Shown one piece after another: positions 1 to 7,383 of a stretch of 64,000 bases of DNA. Location of the stretch: the NCBI RefSeq assembly GCF_000725125.1, contig NZ_JFCB01000002.1, positions 248,001 through 312,000 on the forward strand, read 5' to 3'. This DNA comes from Streptomyces toyocaensis. Its GTDB lineage: Bacteria; Actinomycetota; Actinomycetes; Streptomycetales; Streptomycetaceae. The notes under the pieces are model-generated. The model was not told the DNA's origin. It searched no databases and saw only the letters and a list, made by a program, of their open reading frames with translations. A program made the position numbers and the translations under genes. Numbering within the stretch: position 1 is the stretch's first letter; the number at the start of each line of letters is the position of its first letter.

Positions 1-1
1 C

Positions 2-262
2 TGCGAACGGCCCTGCCGCTTCAACGACCTGCGCCGTGCTATCCCCGCGGTGACCCAGAAGTCCCTCACCGCGACGCTGCGCCGGCTCGAACGCAACGGC
101 ATCGTGGAGCGCGTGCTCCTCAGTTCCCGCCCCGTCGCCGTCGAGTACCGGATCACACCCCTCGGCAAGACCATGCGACAGCCGGTCGAGGTGCTCCTGG
201 AGTGGATCACGGCCCACATGCCCGAGGTGGAACGCGCGCGGCGCGCCTTCGACCTCGCATGA
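2..262 (+). CDS. HxlR-family winged-helix transcriptional regulator, 3' part only
   Basis: The gene enters from the left edge, so its start is missing. The visible 86 residues read CxRPCRFNDLRRAIP, then VTQKSLTATLRRLERNGIVER, followed by a beta-wing (VAVEYRITPLGKTM) and a C-terminal helix. This is the typical DNA-recognition helix and wing of HxlR/MarR-like regulators, which are usually about 110-130 residues. Such proteins often control a divergent oxidoreductase gene, but that neighbour would lie outside the window. The family call is firm; the target and ligand are unknown. Confidence 0.85.
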   Translation, partial: CERPCRFNDLRRAIPAVTQKSLTATLRRLERNGIVERVLLSSRPVAVEYRITPLGKTMRQPVEVLLEWITAHMPEVERARRAFDLA

Positions 263-380
263 GCCGTGCGTACGCGGGCCGCTCCGGCCGGGTCCCGCAC
301 CACCGGCGTTCCGGACACCCGGCCGGTCCCGGGCTGAAAGAATCAGCCCGCAGGAGGACCCCCGGACGGAAGTGGGAAAC

Positions 381-536
381 ATGCAGCCGGCACGCAACGG
401 GATGTCCGGCTCGGCCGAGGCACCGACAGCCGCGGGGCGCACCCGGTGGGGGATCGTCGCCCTGATCCTCGGCGCCCCGGCGCTGCTCGTGTGCGGCCTG
501 CTGTTCACCCTGCTGCTCTGGGTGGTGGCCGGGTGA
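381..536 (+). CDS. Small single-span membrane protein (51 aa)
   Basis: This short ORF starts at ATG 381. It has a hydrophilic Ala/Gly-rich head (about 22 residues) followed by one strongly hydrophobic segment (WGIVALILGAPALLVCG and on to residue 50) that ends at the stop. It lies between the HxlR gene and the leftward monooxygenase gene. There is a weak purine-rich stretch upstream (ggaagtggg) but no strong ribosome binding site. The composition is that of the many tiny one-helix membrane proteins in Streptomyces. No function can be assigned, and it may be non-coding. Confidence 0.45.
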   Translation: MQPARNGMSGSAEAPTAAGRTRWGIVALILGAPALLVCGLLFTLLLWVVAG

Positions 537-598
537 GGGGCGACCCCGGCACAGGCCTGTGACCGCGTCGCGCCGCTCCGCACCCGGCGAAGGTCCGT

Positions 599-2020
599 CT
601 ACCGGGCGGGCCCGTCCGCCTCCTGCAGGTCCCGCAGGAGTCTGCGCTCGGCCGGCGTGAACTGAGGACGGTCGGGCCGGGGACGCAACGGTCCGACCAG
701 AGCCGTCAGCAACACGCCGGGCCGCACCAGCGATGCGGGCGTGGCCTGGAGGGTCAGGACGTCGGTCAGGGCCGTGGCGGCGTGGAACGAGCCCGTCGCG
801 GTGCGCGACAGACGGCTGACGTAGCGGTGCAGCAGACGGTCGGCGACGGTCGGGGTCCTCCCGGTGGTCGTCCGGAAGTGGATGTCCGTCCCCACGGCCA
901 GGGTCCACGCCGTGTCGACGCACGTACCGATGGCGCGCTGGGCACGGCGGGCGAGGCCCGGTGCCGGGCCCGCCGCGTACACGTCGCGCAGGGCGACGGC
1001 ACCCTGGGCGGCCGCCGACATGCCCTGCCCGTGGAGCGGGTTGAATGCCGCGACGGCATCGCCCAGGACCACCAGACCCTCCGGCCACGGGGTCAGCCGC
1101 TCGTAGTGGTGACGCCGGTTGGCGGTGCTGTGGGTGACGCTGACATCGGTGAGCGGTTCGGCGTGCTTGAGGAGATCCGCCATGACGGGATGGCGCAGCG
1201 TGCGCGCGTAGGCCTCGAAGGCGTCCGGGTCGGCGGTGGGGTGCGCGCCCGGGGCGCCCATCAGGCTGACGTGCCAGCGGTCCCCTTCGACCGGCAGGAT
1301 CCCCCCGGCGTTGGCCGGCCGGGGCAGACGCGGGTCGGCCTGCACAGCGACGACCGGCCAGCCGGTGGTCGGGACCGGCGCGCGGAAGAAGCGACTGGCA
1401 TAGGCGAGACCGGAGTCGACGTGGTCCTCCGTCAGCCCGGTGATCCCCAGCTCCGCCAGCCACCGCGGCATGCGGGAGGCACGGCCGGACGCGTCGACGA
1501 CGAGATCCGCGCGCAGCTCCCTCTCCGTGCCGTCGGCGCCGCGTACCCGCACGCCCGTGACGCGCCGGCGGTCGCCGAGGAGGGCGACGGCCCTGGTGTG
1601 GGTGCGCACGCCGACCCGGGGGTCCTTGAGGACCTGTCCGCGGACGACGGAGTCGGTCAGGTCCCGGCTCGCCGTGATCACGTAGTGGGTGGCGCGTTTC
1701 CAGCGGCGGTACCAGCCCTCGGGCGAGTGGATGACCATGTTGGTGGTCACCGGTACGCGATGGGCGCCCGCGGCCAGCAGCAGGCCGGTCGTGCCGGGCA
1801 GCAGCGTCTCGATGGCCTCGGCGCCACCGGACTGAAGAAAGTGGATGTGCACCGCCTGGGGTACCCCCGTGCGCGGGGCGGGGCCCTCGGGCAGCTCGTG
1901 GGCCTCGACGATCTCGACGGAGTCGACGTGCTCCTTGACGGCGGCCGCGGCGAGCATGCCCGCGATGCTGCCCCCGACGACCACGGCACGGACGGGAGCG
2001 CGGCGCGGGGATTCACTCAT
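599..2020 (-). CDS. FAD-dependent monooxygenase/oxidoreductase (473 aa)
   Basis: A flavoprotein of the PHBH/geranylgeranyl reductase type. The N-terminal Rossmann motif VVVGGSIAGMLAA binds the FAD ADP moiety. The middle motif DLVVDASGRASRMPRWL and the late GD motif VVLGDAVAAFNPLHGQGMS bind the FAD ribose and pyrophosphate. Its substrate is not evident. I chose the start at 2020 rather than an in-frame codon 12 residues earlier, because the ATG there overlaps the stop of the upstream gene by 8 bases, which suggests translational coupling. It is the last gene of a leftward cluster with a DUF6545 membrane protein and an HExxH protein. Confidence 0.85.
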   Translation of the reverse strand: MSESPRRAPVRAVVVGGSIAGMLAAAAVKEHVDSVEIVEAHELPEGPAPRTGVPQAVHIHFLQSGGAEAIETLLPGTTGLLLAAGAHRVPVTTNMVIHSPEGWYRRWKRATHYVITASRDLTDSVVRGQVLKDPRVGVRTHTRAVALLGDRRRVTGVRVRGADGTERELRADLVVDASGRASRMPRWLAELGITGLTEDHVDSGLAYASRFFRAPVPTTGWPVVAVQADPRLPRPANAGGILPVEGDRWHVSLMGAPGAHPTADPDAFEAYARTLRHPVMADLLKHAEPLTDVSVTHSTANRRHHYERLTPWPEGLVVLGDAVAAFNPLHGQGMSAAAQGAVALRDVYAAGPAPGLARRAQRAIGTCVDTAWTLAVGTDIHFRTTTGRTPTVADRLLHRYVSRLSRTATGSFHAATALTDVLTLQATPASLVRPGVLLTALVGPLRPRPDRPQFTPAERRLLRDLQEADGPAR

Positions 2021-3203
2021 GGTGGGCTGCTTTCTGCTGGGGCGCACGGTGGTCACGCAGGTCGTGGACGACGGACGAGGCGAGCGACCGGGACAGCGCG
2101 GTCAGGTCCCGGGTCCGCGGGACCGTCGTCCCGGTGGGCAGGACCGGCTGCCCGGGGCCGGCGCGTTGCCGCTCACGGGCGGCGAGGACCATCGCGGAAT
2201 CCGCGACGGCAGCCGCCCGGTCCTCGTCGTCCCCGTTGCGCAGGGCCGTGCGGAGGGCCGCCTCGCGCACGGCGGGGTCGTAGTGGGGAGTCAGGGCGAG
2301 GAGGGCGTCGTACAGAGCCGTTCTCCGTCCGGTCAGCAGCACCGCGGGGGGAGTGCGCCACCAGGGCAGGGGAGCACGGATCGCGCCGGGGGTGGGGATG
2401 TCCCGGAGGACCCGCCAGAGCGGGGCCAGCCGCCACAGTTCCCGCACGGCACGCGCGGTCTGCGCCACGCGCGGCCCGGCCAGCGGGACGAAGAAGCCTA
2501 GCGCGCCGAGAACGCACGCGGGGGCGGAGAACAGGGGGGAGACCCGGTCCACCAGGAAGTCGAGGTCGTGGCCGGTCCACCGGGCGGCGACCGCGGTCAG
2601 TCTCAGCACCACGTAGCACACGATGAGGAGGTAGGCGGGCGCCAGGATGCGCAGCCCCGCCCGTAACGAACCGCGGACTTCCCCGGACCAGCGCAGGCAC
2701 AGCGCACTCGCGATCGCCATGGCCACGCCCTGAGCGACCAGGTAGACGACGATCATCTCCCGGATGAAGGGCGTGGTGGCGTAGTGGACGTCGAACAGTG
2801 TGGGCTGTTCCGTAGGTGTCGTCCCGGCCCAGAACAGGACGGCGACGGCGAGGATCGCCAGCCCGTAGACCGTCACGCAGAGCCGGGACACCCGCCGGGT
2901 CCGCTCGGGGGGCGCCGGCCTCCAGTTCACCATCAGCAGCAGGCTCGCACCGGAGAAGGCGGTCGTCGTCACGTAGACCACGGGTGCCGCGAAGTTGGTG
3001 ATCCCGGTGATCCGGTTGAGCGCGGTGATGGACGCGGGAGCGGCGAAGAGCATCAGGCAGCCGGCGGCGAACAACAGGAGGCAGGCCGCGCGCAACAGCG
3101 TGTCGTGGCGTCTTCGGAGCAGCGCGGGGAACTTCATGGCGCAGACGAGCAGGAGCATGATCCCGTAGACGTAGAACCCGACGCTGCTCGGCTCGGCCGT
3201 CAT
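2013..3203 (-). CDS. MAB_1171c/DUF6545-type membrane protein (396 aa)
   Basis: The N-terminal two thirds hold about seven hydrophobic helices (for example YVYGIMLLLVCAMKFPALL, LLLFAAGCLMLFAAPASI and AYLLIVCYVVLRLTAVAA). A soluble C-terminal domain follows, beginning LWRLAPLWRVLRDIPTPGAI, which resembles DUF6545. Actinobacterial relatives are named MAB_1171c family putative transporters, but their function is not established. The start at 3203 lies 4 bases after the stop of the HExxH gene. The far longer open frame upstream is only a shadow. The regular grouping of such a membrane protein with an HExxH protein and a regulator suggests a signal-sensing module; that is inference. Confidence 0.75.
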   Translation of the reverse strand: MTAEPSSVGFYVYGIMLLLVCAMKFPALLRRRHDTLLRAACLLLFAAGCLMLFAAPASITALNRITGITNFAAPVVYVTTTAFSGASLLLMVNWRPAPPERTRRVSRLCVTVYGLAILAVAVLFWAGTTPTEQPTLFDVHYATTPFIREMIVVYLVAQGVAMAIASALCLRWSGEVRGSLRAGLRILAPAYLLIVCYVVLRLTAVAARWTGHDLDFLVDRVSPLFSAPACVLGALGFFVPLAGPRVAQTARAVRELWRLAPLWRVLRDIPTPGAIRAPLPWWRTPPAVLLTGRRTALYDALLALTPHYDPAVREAALRTALRNGDDEDRAAAVADSAMVLAARERQRAGPGQPVLPTGTTVPRTRDLTALSRSLASSVVHDLRDHRAPQQKAAHHE

Positions 3204-3207
3204 GCGA

Positions 3208-3807
3208 TCAGACCGGCCGGAAACGATGTGCCATCGACGCCTGGATCCGCCCCGTGAGGTCCCTGGGGTCCTCGGCGGCCCGCGCCTCGTCGAGGGCGGC
3301 CCGGACATCCGTGGCGAAGCGGAAACCGAAGTGTTCCGCCTCCAGCTCCTCCCGGAGCCCCGGGCCTTCGGTGCGGGCGGCGAAGTGGAGCCCCGCGTCC
3401 ATGTGCCGGACGGGTGAGGGACCGGTCCGCGCCGCGGAGGCGACGGCGGCCACGAAGGCGGCCAGCTCCTCCGCCGCCTCCGTGCCGGCGGCACGGGCCG
3501 CGGCGTGGACGTGATCGGCACCGTGGTCCGCGAACATGTGCCAGGCCTCGTGACCGATGATCACGACCTGGTGCTCGGGGCCGGTGTTCTCCTCGTAGAC
3601 GATCAGGTCGTGGTCGGTCCGGTCCACCCACACACCGCTGGCTGTCGCGGGCGGGAACGCCGCCTCACGGAGCCGGACGGGCCGGCCCCGCACCAGGCTC
3701 AGGGCCCGGCCCAGGGCGGGAACCAGCTCGGTCCCGCCGGAGAGCGGCCGTAATCCGTTCACCAGTTGGGCGCTCAGCTTCCGCATCGCCCGTGTCCCCG
3801 TACTCAT
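3208..3807 (-). CDS. ImmA/IrrE-like HExxH protein (199 aa), often annotated as toxin component
   Basis: Around residues 80-95 the protein reads VVIIGHEAWHMFADHGADH. It contains the zinc-metallopeptidase motif HExxH, as in ImmA/IrrE proteins that cleave a partner repressor. The N-terminal part (LVNGLRPLSGGTELVPALG, RGRPVRLREAAFPPATASG) is typical of actinobacterial proteins labelled 'toxin-antitoxin system, toxin component'. The ATG at 3807 overlaps the stop of the upstream reading frame (ATGA), which is what one expects if a regulator gene once sat immediately upstream. A protease role is inferred from the motif alone. Confidence 0.7.
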   Translation of the reverse strand: MSTGTRAMRKLSAQLVNGLRPLSGGTELVPALGRALSLVRGRPVRLREAAFPPATASGVWVDRTDHDLIVYEENTGPEHQVVIIGHEAWHMFADHGADHVHAAARAAGTEAAEELAAFVAAVASAARTGPSPVRHMDAGLHFAARTEGPGLREELEAEHFGFRFATDVRAALDEARAAEDPRDLTGRIQASMAHRFRPV

Positions 3808-4058
3808 CGGTCCTCTTCCCGGTCGTCGAGCTCCGGCAGCGCGTTCGACGTGGCGTCGAGCAGGGACCGTCGCTCCGGCGACAGGTCACGCGCGCGCCGC
3901 GGGACGATGCCGCTGACGCCGTCGCGTACGCATCCGCCGGCCGGACGACCTGCCGCTGTCTCCCGGGGGAGGGGCGCGGGTGGCACCACCGAAGAGCTCC
4001 TGACGTCGAGGACCGGCTGTTGCCGTGCGCTTCGCAGCCTAGGTGCCCCCGGTGGCAC
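3804..4058 (-). pseudogene. C-terminal remnant of an EspR-like HTH regulator
   Basis: The last ~35 codons read ARDLSPERRSLLDATSNALPELDD and overlap the start of the HExxH gene by four bases (ATGA). In intact actinobacterial clusters of this type the HExxH gene follows an XRE/EspR-like helix-turn-helix regulator. The C-terminus of those regulators has the pattern 'A..LSPE.L.AI...I...R.LE'. Here the upstream part of the open frame (to 4058) has no recognisable helix-turn-helix and is compositionally unlike a protein. I read it as a regulator that has lost its DNA-binding half. It could instead be a short genuine gene. Confidence 0.45.
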
Positions 4059-4143
4059 TTCTCAACGCTCATTTCCGGGCGCGTGAAAGGTCGTTGGGCC
4101 CGCGGCACGCGTGGGCGAACCCGTGATCCCCGCGTCGACGTGG

Positions 4144-5043
4144 TCAGGCCGCGGCCCGGCCGTCGAGCGGAACGCCCAGCCGGGCGGCCACGGTGGTGAG
4201 GGCCGCTCCCAGCGGGAGCGCCACGCGGGTGAGGGCGTGCCGGTCGCCCCGGGTGGGGTCCCGGTTGACGATCAGCACCGGCTTGCCGGCCTCGGCCGCC
4301 TGACGGACGAAACGCAGCCCGGACATCACCGTCAGTGAGGAGCCGAGGACCAGCAGTGAGGACGCCTCACTGACCAGCGTGCGGCAGTGCTCGACCCGGT
4401 GCGGCGGCACGTTCTCACCGAAGAACACCACGTCGGGTTTGAGGACGCCGCCGCAGAGGGCGCAGGACACCACACGGAAGTCCCCCACCTGCTCGTCGGT
4501 GAGATCGGCGTCGCCGTCGGGATTGATGTCCGCGGCCACGGGGTCGAAGCCCGCGTTGGCCTCCTCCAGCCGCGCCGCGAGTTCGCCGCGCGGGCTGAGG
4601 GCGCCACAGGAGAGGCAGACGACCCGGTCCAGGCCCCCGTGGAGTTCCACGACGCCCTCGCTGCCGGCGGCCTGGTGCAGACCGTCGACGTTCTGGGTGA
4701 TCACGCCCGAGAGCAGCCCGTGCCGTCCGAACCCGGCCACGGCCCGGTGCCCGGCATTGGGCAGGGCACGGCCGAAGGTGCGCCAGCCGAGGTGGCTGCG
4801 CGCCCAGTACCTGCGCCGGGCGTCGGCGCTCCCGGTGAAGTCCTGGTAGGTCATCGGGGTGTGCCGGCTCAGACTCCCGCCCTCGCCCCGGTAGTCGGGG
4901 ATACCGGACTCCGTGGAGATGCCCGCACCGCTGAGCACCAGCACCCGGCCGGTGCCCAGCGCGTCGGCGACCGGCCCCGGGTCCGTGGTGCCCGGCGGCA
5001 GGTCCTCGGTGGGGATCCAGCTCAGAGTGGGGCGCATGCGCAT
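4144..5043 (-). CDS. Sirtuin NAD-dependent protein deacylase (299 aa)
   Basis: This enzyme removes acyl groups from lysine using NAD. The NAD-binding motif GAGISTESGIPDYRG is at residues 39-53, TQNVDGLH at 117-124 and the catalytic His at about 136 (ELHGG). A Cys4 zinc site is formed by CLSC (144/147) and CALC (195/198). KPDVVFFGE and GSSLTV follow. The GLHQAAGS loop is like class II (SIRT4-type) sirtuins. The start at 5043 gives MRMRPTLSW; a second ATG at 5037 is possible. The longer frame upstream is not supported. The leader carries a very strong hairpin, listed separately. Confidence 0.93.
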   Translation of the reverse strand: MRMRPTLSWIPTEDLPPGTTDPGPVADALGTGRVLVLSGAGISTESGIPDYRGEGGSLSRHTPMTYQDFTGSADARRRYWARSHLGWRTFGRALPNAGHRAVAGFGRHGLLSGVITQNVDGLHQAAGSEGVVELHGGLDRVVCLSCGALSPRGELAARLEEANAGFDPVAADINPDGDADLTDEQVGDFRVVSCALCGGVLKPDVVFFGENVPPHRVEHCRTLVSEASSLLVLGSSLTVMSGLRFVRQAAEAGKPVLIVNRDPTRGDRHALTRVALPLGAALTTVAARLGVPLDGRAAA

Positions 5044-5527
5044 GTCGCAAGGGTACGAAACCGGCGGCCGGGCCCGGGAACACGCCGGTGTTCCCGGGCC
5101 CCGTACCGCCGATGACACGCGGCCGGGGCAACTCCGGACAGCCCGTCGGGCCCCGGCCCGAAGCCGGCCGGGCAAGTGCTCCGGCCCGGACTGCGGTCGG
5201 CGGACGGGCCGTTTGGAGCGCCCCCGCTCGGACACACGAGGGGGCGTTGCCCGACAGGGCGGACTGCCGTACGTCGGCCACCGGGCAGTCGAGGTGGCGC
5301 CGGACCCGGTCCGGCAGGCCCTCCCCGTAGGGACCGGACACGGTGGTGTCGTGCCGCTCGCCCCTCTCCGTTCGCCGCCCCGGGCCCGCCGACCCCGGGC
5401 CGGGACCGACCCGCCCCCGTCCGGACGCGAGCGCGCCTCGTCGAAGGCCCTCCCATACTCTCGTGCGGAGAGACATCGGACACCGGAGACGTCCGGTGTC
5501 ACGGGTATCGACGTCGGGGAGGCAGCG
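5044..5527. other. 484-base divergent intergenic region rich in hairpins
   Basis: No convincing gene lies between the leftward sirtuin gene and the rightward endonuclease-fold gene. The region holds a 14-bp perfect hairpin (5070-5101) and another imperfect GC hairpin near 5219-5247 (CGCCCCC...GGGGGCG). Long open frames crossing it on both strands are due to its very high GC. Confidence 0.6.
5052..5107 (-). promoter_or_regulatory. Strong nested hairpin in the sirtuin 5' leader
   Basis: A perfect 14-bp inverted repeat (arms 5070-5083 and 5088-5101, loop GCCG) lies 27 bases upstream of the sirtuin start codon. It is enclosed by a second pair, GGTACG (5052-5057) with CGTACC (5102-5107). Because no gene on the minus strand ends just upstream, a simple terminator for a neighbour is unlikely. 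It may control sirtuin expression. Confidence 0.45.
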
Positions 5528-6364
5528 GTGTTCGGACGGGGCCCACGGTTGCTCGCGGGCGCGGTGGTCGTCGCCTGCGCGGTGCTCCTCGGCCCCAGTG
5601 CGCCCGGCGGAGTCCCCTTCGCCAGGCCGCTGCCCGCCGAGGCCCCCCGGGAGGTCGTACCGAACCGGGTCATGACGTGGAACATCTGCAACCCCTGCGG
5701 GACGAGTGACGCGGACCGGGCGGCGGAGATCGCCACCTACGCGCCGCAGGTCATCGGCATGCAGGAAGCGTGCGTGCGTGACGTGGAGAGGATCCGCGCC
5801 CACCTGGAGAACCTCTACGGGCTCGTCTACCACGTCGAGTACGGGACGGTTCTCCAGAACTGGGGCCGCTGCGGGGGAGTGCCGTGGAATCCGGGGGCCT
5901 ACGGGCAGGCGATCCTCTCGGCGGCACCGATGACGGACCGCGTCAGCGTCGAATACCCCGACGGTGGATCCGAGGACCGGGGATACATGGCGGTCACCAC
6001 CACGGTGGGCGGCCGGTCCGTCCGGGTCTTCAACACGCACCTCGCCCAACGGCGCCAGGAGGCGGTCCGGGCGGACCAGGCAGCCGTGCTCGCCGCGCAG
6101 ATCGCCCGGCACGACCGCGCCGTCGTCCTCGGAGACTTCAACGCCGTGCCGGACGCGCCCGAACTCACGCCCCTGTGGGCGCTGGCCGAGGACACGGACC
6201 CCGAGTGCCGGCCCTCGCCCACCGGCACCTGCGCGCCGACCACCGACTGGCAGAGCAAGTTCGACTACGTCTTCCTGCGCGGCTTCACCCCGCTCGAGCA
6301 CCACGTGCGGCCCACCCCGTACTCCGACCACCACATGGTCCACACCGACCTGGAGCCGGCGTGA
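5528..6364 (+). CDS. Secreted endonuclease/exonuclease/phosphatase-fold protein (278 aa)
   Basis: A DNase I/sphingomyelinase-like fold with the expected metal and catalytic residues: Asn in VMTWNICN, Glu in IGMQEAC, Asp/Asn in VVLGDFNAVPD and the final His in YSDHHMVHTD. The GTG start at 5528 is preceded by GGGGAGG at proper spacing. It opens a signal peptide (GRGPRLLAGAVVVACAVLLG, cleavage near residue 30), so the enzyme is exported. Its substrate could be nucleic acid, a phospholipid or another phosphodiester. The gene appears monocistronic. Confidence 0.88.
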   Translation: MFGRGPRLLAGAVVVACAVLLGPSAPGGVPFARPLPAEAPREVVPNRVMTWNICNPCGTSDADRAAEIATYAPQVIGMQEACVRDVERIRAHLENLYGLVYHVEYGTVLQNWGRCGGVPWNPGAYGQAILSAAPMTDRVSVEYPDGGSEDRGYMAVTTTVGGRSVRVFNTHLAQRRQEAVRADQAAVLAAQIARHDRAVVLGDFNAVPDAPELTPLWALAEDTDPECRPSPTGTCAPTTDWQSKFDYVFLRGFTPLEHHVRPTPYSDHHMVHTDLEPA

Positions 6365-6446
6365 GGGCGTCCGGGGCGGCCGCCGGGACGCCGGCGCGCC
6401 ACCGGCCCGGCTCCGGACCCGTCACGCCCGCGCACCGGCGGGATGC

Positions 6447-6524
6447 TCAGGACTGGGGCCGCTTCCCGTGGTTGGCCGGGTGGCCGCGGCGTGCCTTCTT
6501 CTTCCGGCGCCTCTTCGAGGACAT
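6447..6524 (-). CDS. bL37-like 25-residue ribosomal mini-protein
   Basis: This very small ORF (25 aa) starts at ATG 6524 behind a good ribosome binding site (AAGGGAGA, 6 bases away). It is extremely basic and ends in ANHGKRPQS. This matches the pattern of the actinobacterial 50S protein bL37, a ~24-residue peptide with a KRxRKKRxRR core and ANHGKRP ending. This copy differs at the N-terminus (MSSKRRRKKKARRG) and has HP before ANHG, so it may be a diverged paralogue or this organism's version. It is below usual ORF cut-offs. Confidence 0.75.
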   Translation of the reverse strand: MSSKRRRKKKARRGHPANHGKRPQS

Positions 6525-6773
6525 GCGCGTCTCCCTTCACTGAACGGCCCCCGGACCGGTTTCCGGCACGGGACCTCGCTCCATTGTTCCGCGAGGTCCC
6601 GGGCGTCGCGACCGGCACCGTGGCCCTCGGACCGTCCTGCGCGGGGGTGACGTCCCCGCGTGACGACCGCGACGGGGCGGCCGAGGATGCCGACCCGGCC
6701 GAGCCGGACGATGACACCGTCCCGCACCTCGGCTCCTGGCTTTGGCACGCCTCGGCCGCGGGCCCGGTCGGTC

Positions 6774-7274
6774 TCACGGACGGTCCGGCAGTTTCATCCA
6801 CTCGTCCCAGGTGACGTCCCGGCCGATGAAGCGCGGACGTTCGAAGGGCCAGGCCTCGGCGATCCAGCGCGGAACGAAAGCGTCCAGCGCCCGCTCTAGC
6901 GTGCCGCCCACCTCTTCGTCGACCACCCACCAGGAGATCTCGGCGTCGGCTCCCCGCTTCTCCGGTGGGTCGATGTAGACGCATCCGCGCAGCGCGGTGC
7001 GCTCCGCGTTCTCGACCGTGTAGTTGAACGACTGGTGCGCTTCGATCTCCGCGGCGTGCCGCTCCAGATCGGCGAGATTCGCCTCGTACGACATCGTGGC
7101 CGACGGCCAGCCCCATGCGGGACCGAAGATCGACCACAGCCGCTCCCGCGAACCCATCACCGTCGGATAGTCGAGCGGAGCGTCCGCACCGCTGATCGGC
7201 CGCAGCCGGTGGCCCTCACCCTCGGGTATGCCGACGTGGAGAGGGTGGACGAAGTCATGGGGCAGCCAGGTCAT
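6774..7274 (-). CDS. GNAT-like N-acetyltransferase (166 aa)
   Basis: The protein begins MTWLPHDFVHPLHVGIPEG. A helical region (ANLADLERHAAEIEAHQSFNY) follows, then a strand-rich half: ALRGCVYIDPPEKRGADAEI, then SWWVVDEEVGGTLERALDAF. That order is typical of GNAT folds in which strand beta-4 is followed by the acetyl-CoA helix. The classical Q/RxxGxG/A loop is not clearly visible (EEVGGTLE stands in its place), so activity is uncertain. The ATG at 7274 is the start; the longer upstream frame is a shadow of the hydrolase gene. No clear ribosome binding site is seen. Confidence 0.7.
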   Translation of the reverse strand: MTWLPHDFVHPLHVGIPEGEGHRLRPISGADAPLDYPTVMGSRERLWSIFGPAWGWPSATMSYEANLADLERHAAEIEAHQSFNYTVENAERTALRGCVYIDPPEKRGADAEISWWVVDEEVGGTLERALDAFVPRWIAEAWPFERPRFIGRDVTWDEWMKLPDRP

Positions 7275-7383
7275 GGGCGTGAGCCAACCATGCCGGAAAC
7301 ACACCGCGCAAAGGGATATGTGCCCGCCGACGTGCCGTGGCCGCACCCGTACCGCCGGCCGCCCGTCGACCGGGCCGCCCGCC

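Noticed and set aside
207..1463. Long open frame (418 codons) antisense to the FAD monooxygenase gene region
   Set aside because: Pro/Arg/Gly-rich composition with no family likeness; it is a high-GC shadow of the real gene.
4415..6343. 642-codon minus-strand frame across the sirtuin and endonuclease genes
   Set aside because: Both overlapped genes have complete motifs in their own frames; this frame has no ribosome binding site and random composition.
6422..6748. Minus-strand frame starting MPKPGAEVRDGVIVRLGR
   Set aside because: The opening looks protein-like, but it soon becomes Arg/Gly-rich, overlaps the bL37-like gene in another frame and lacks a family match.
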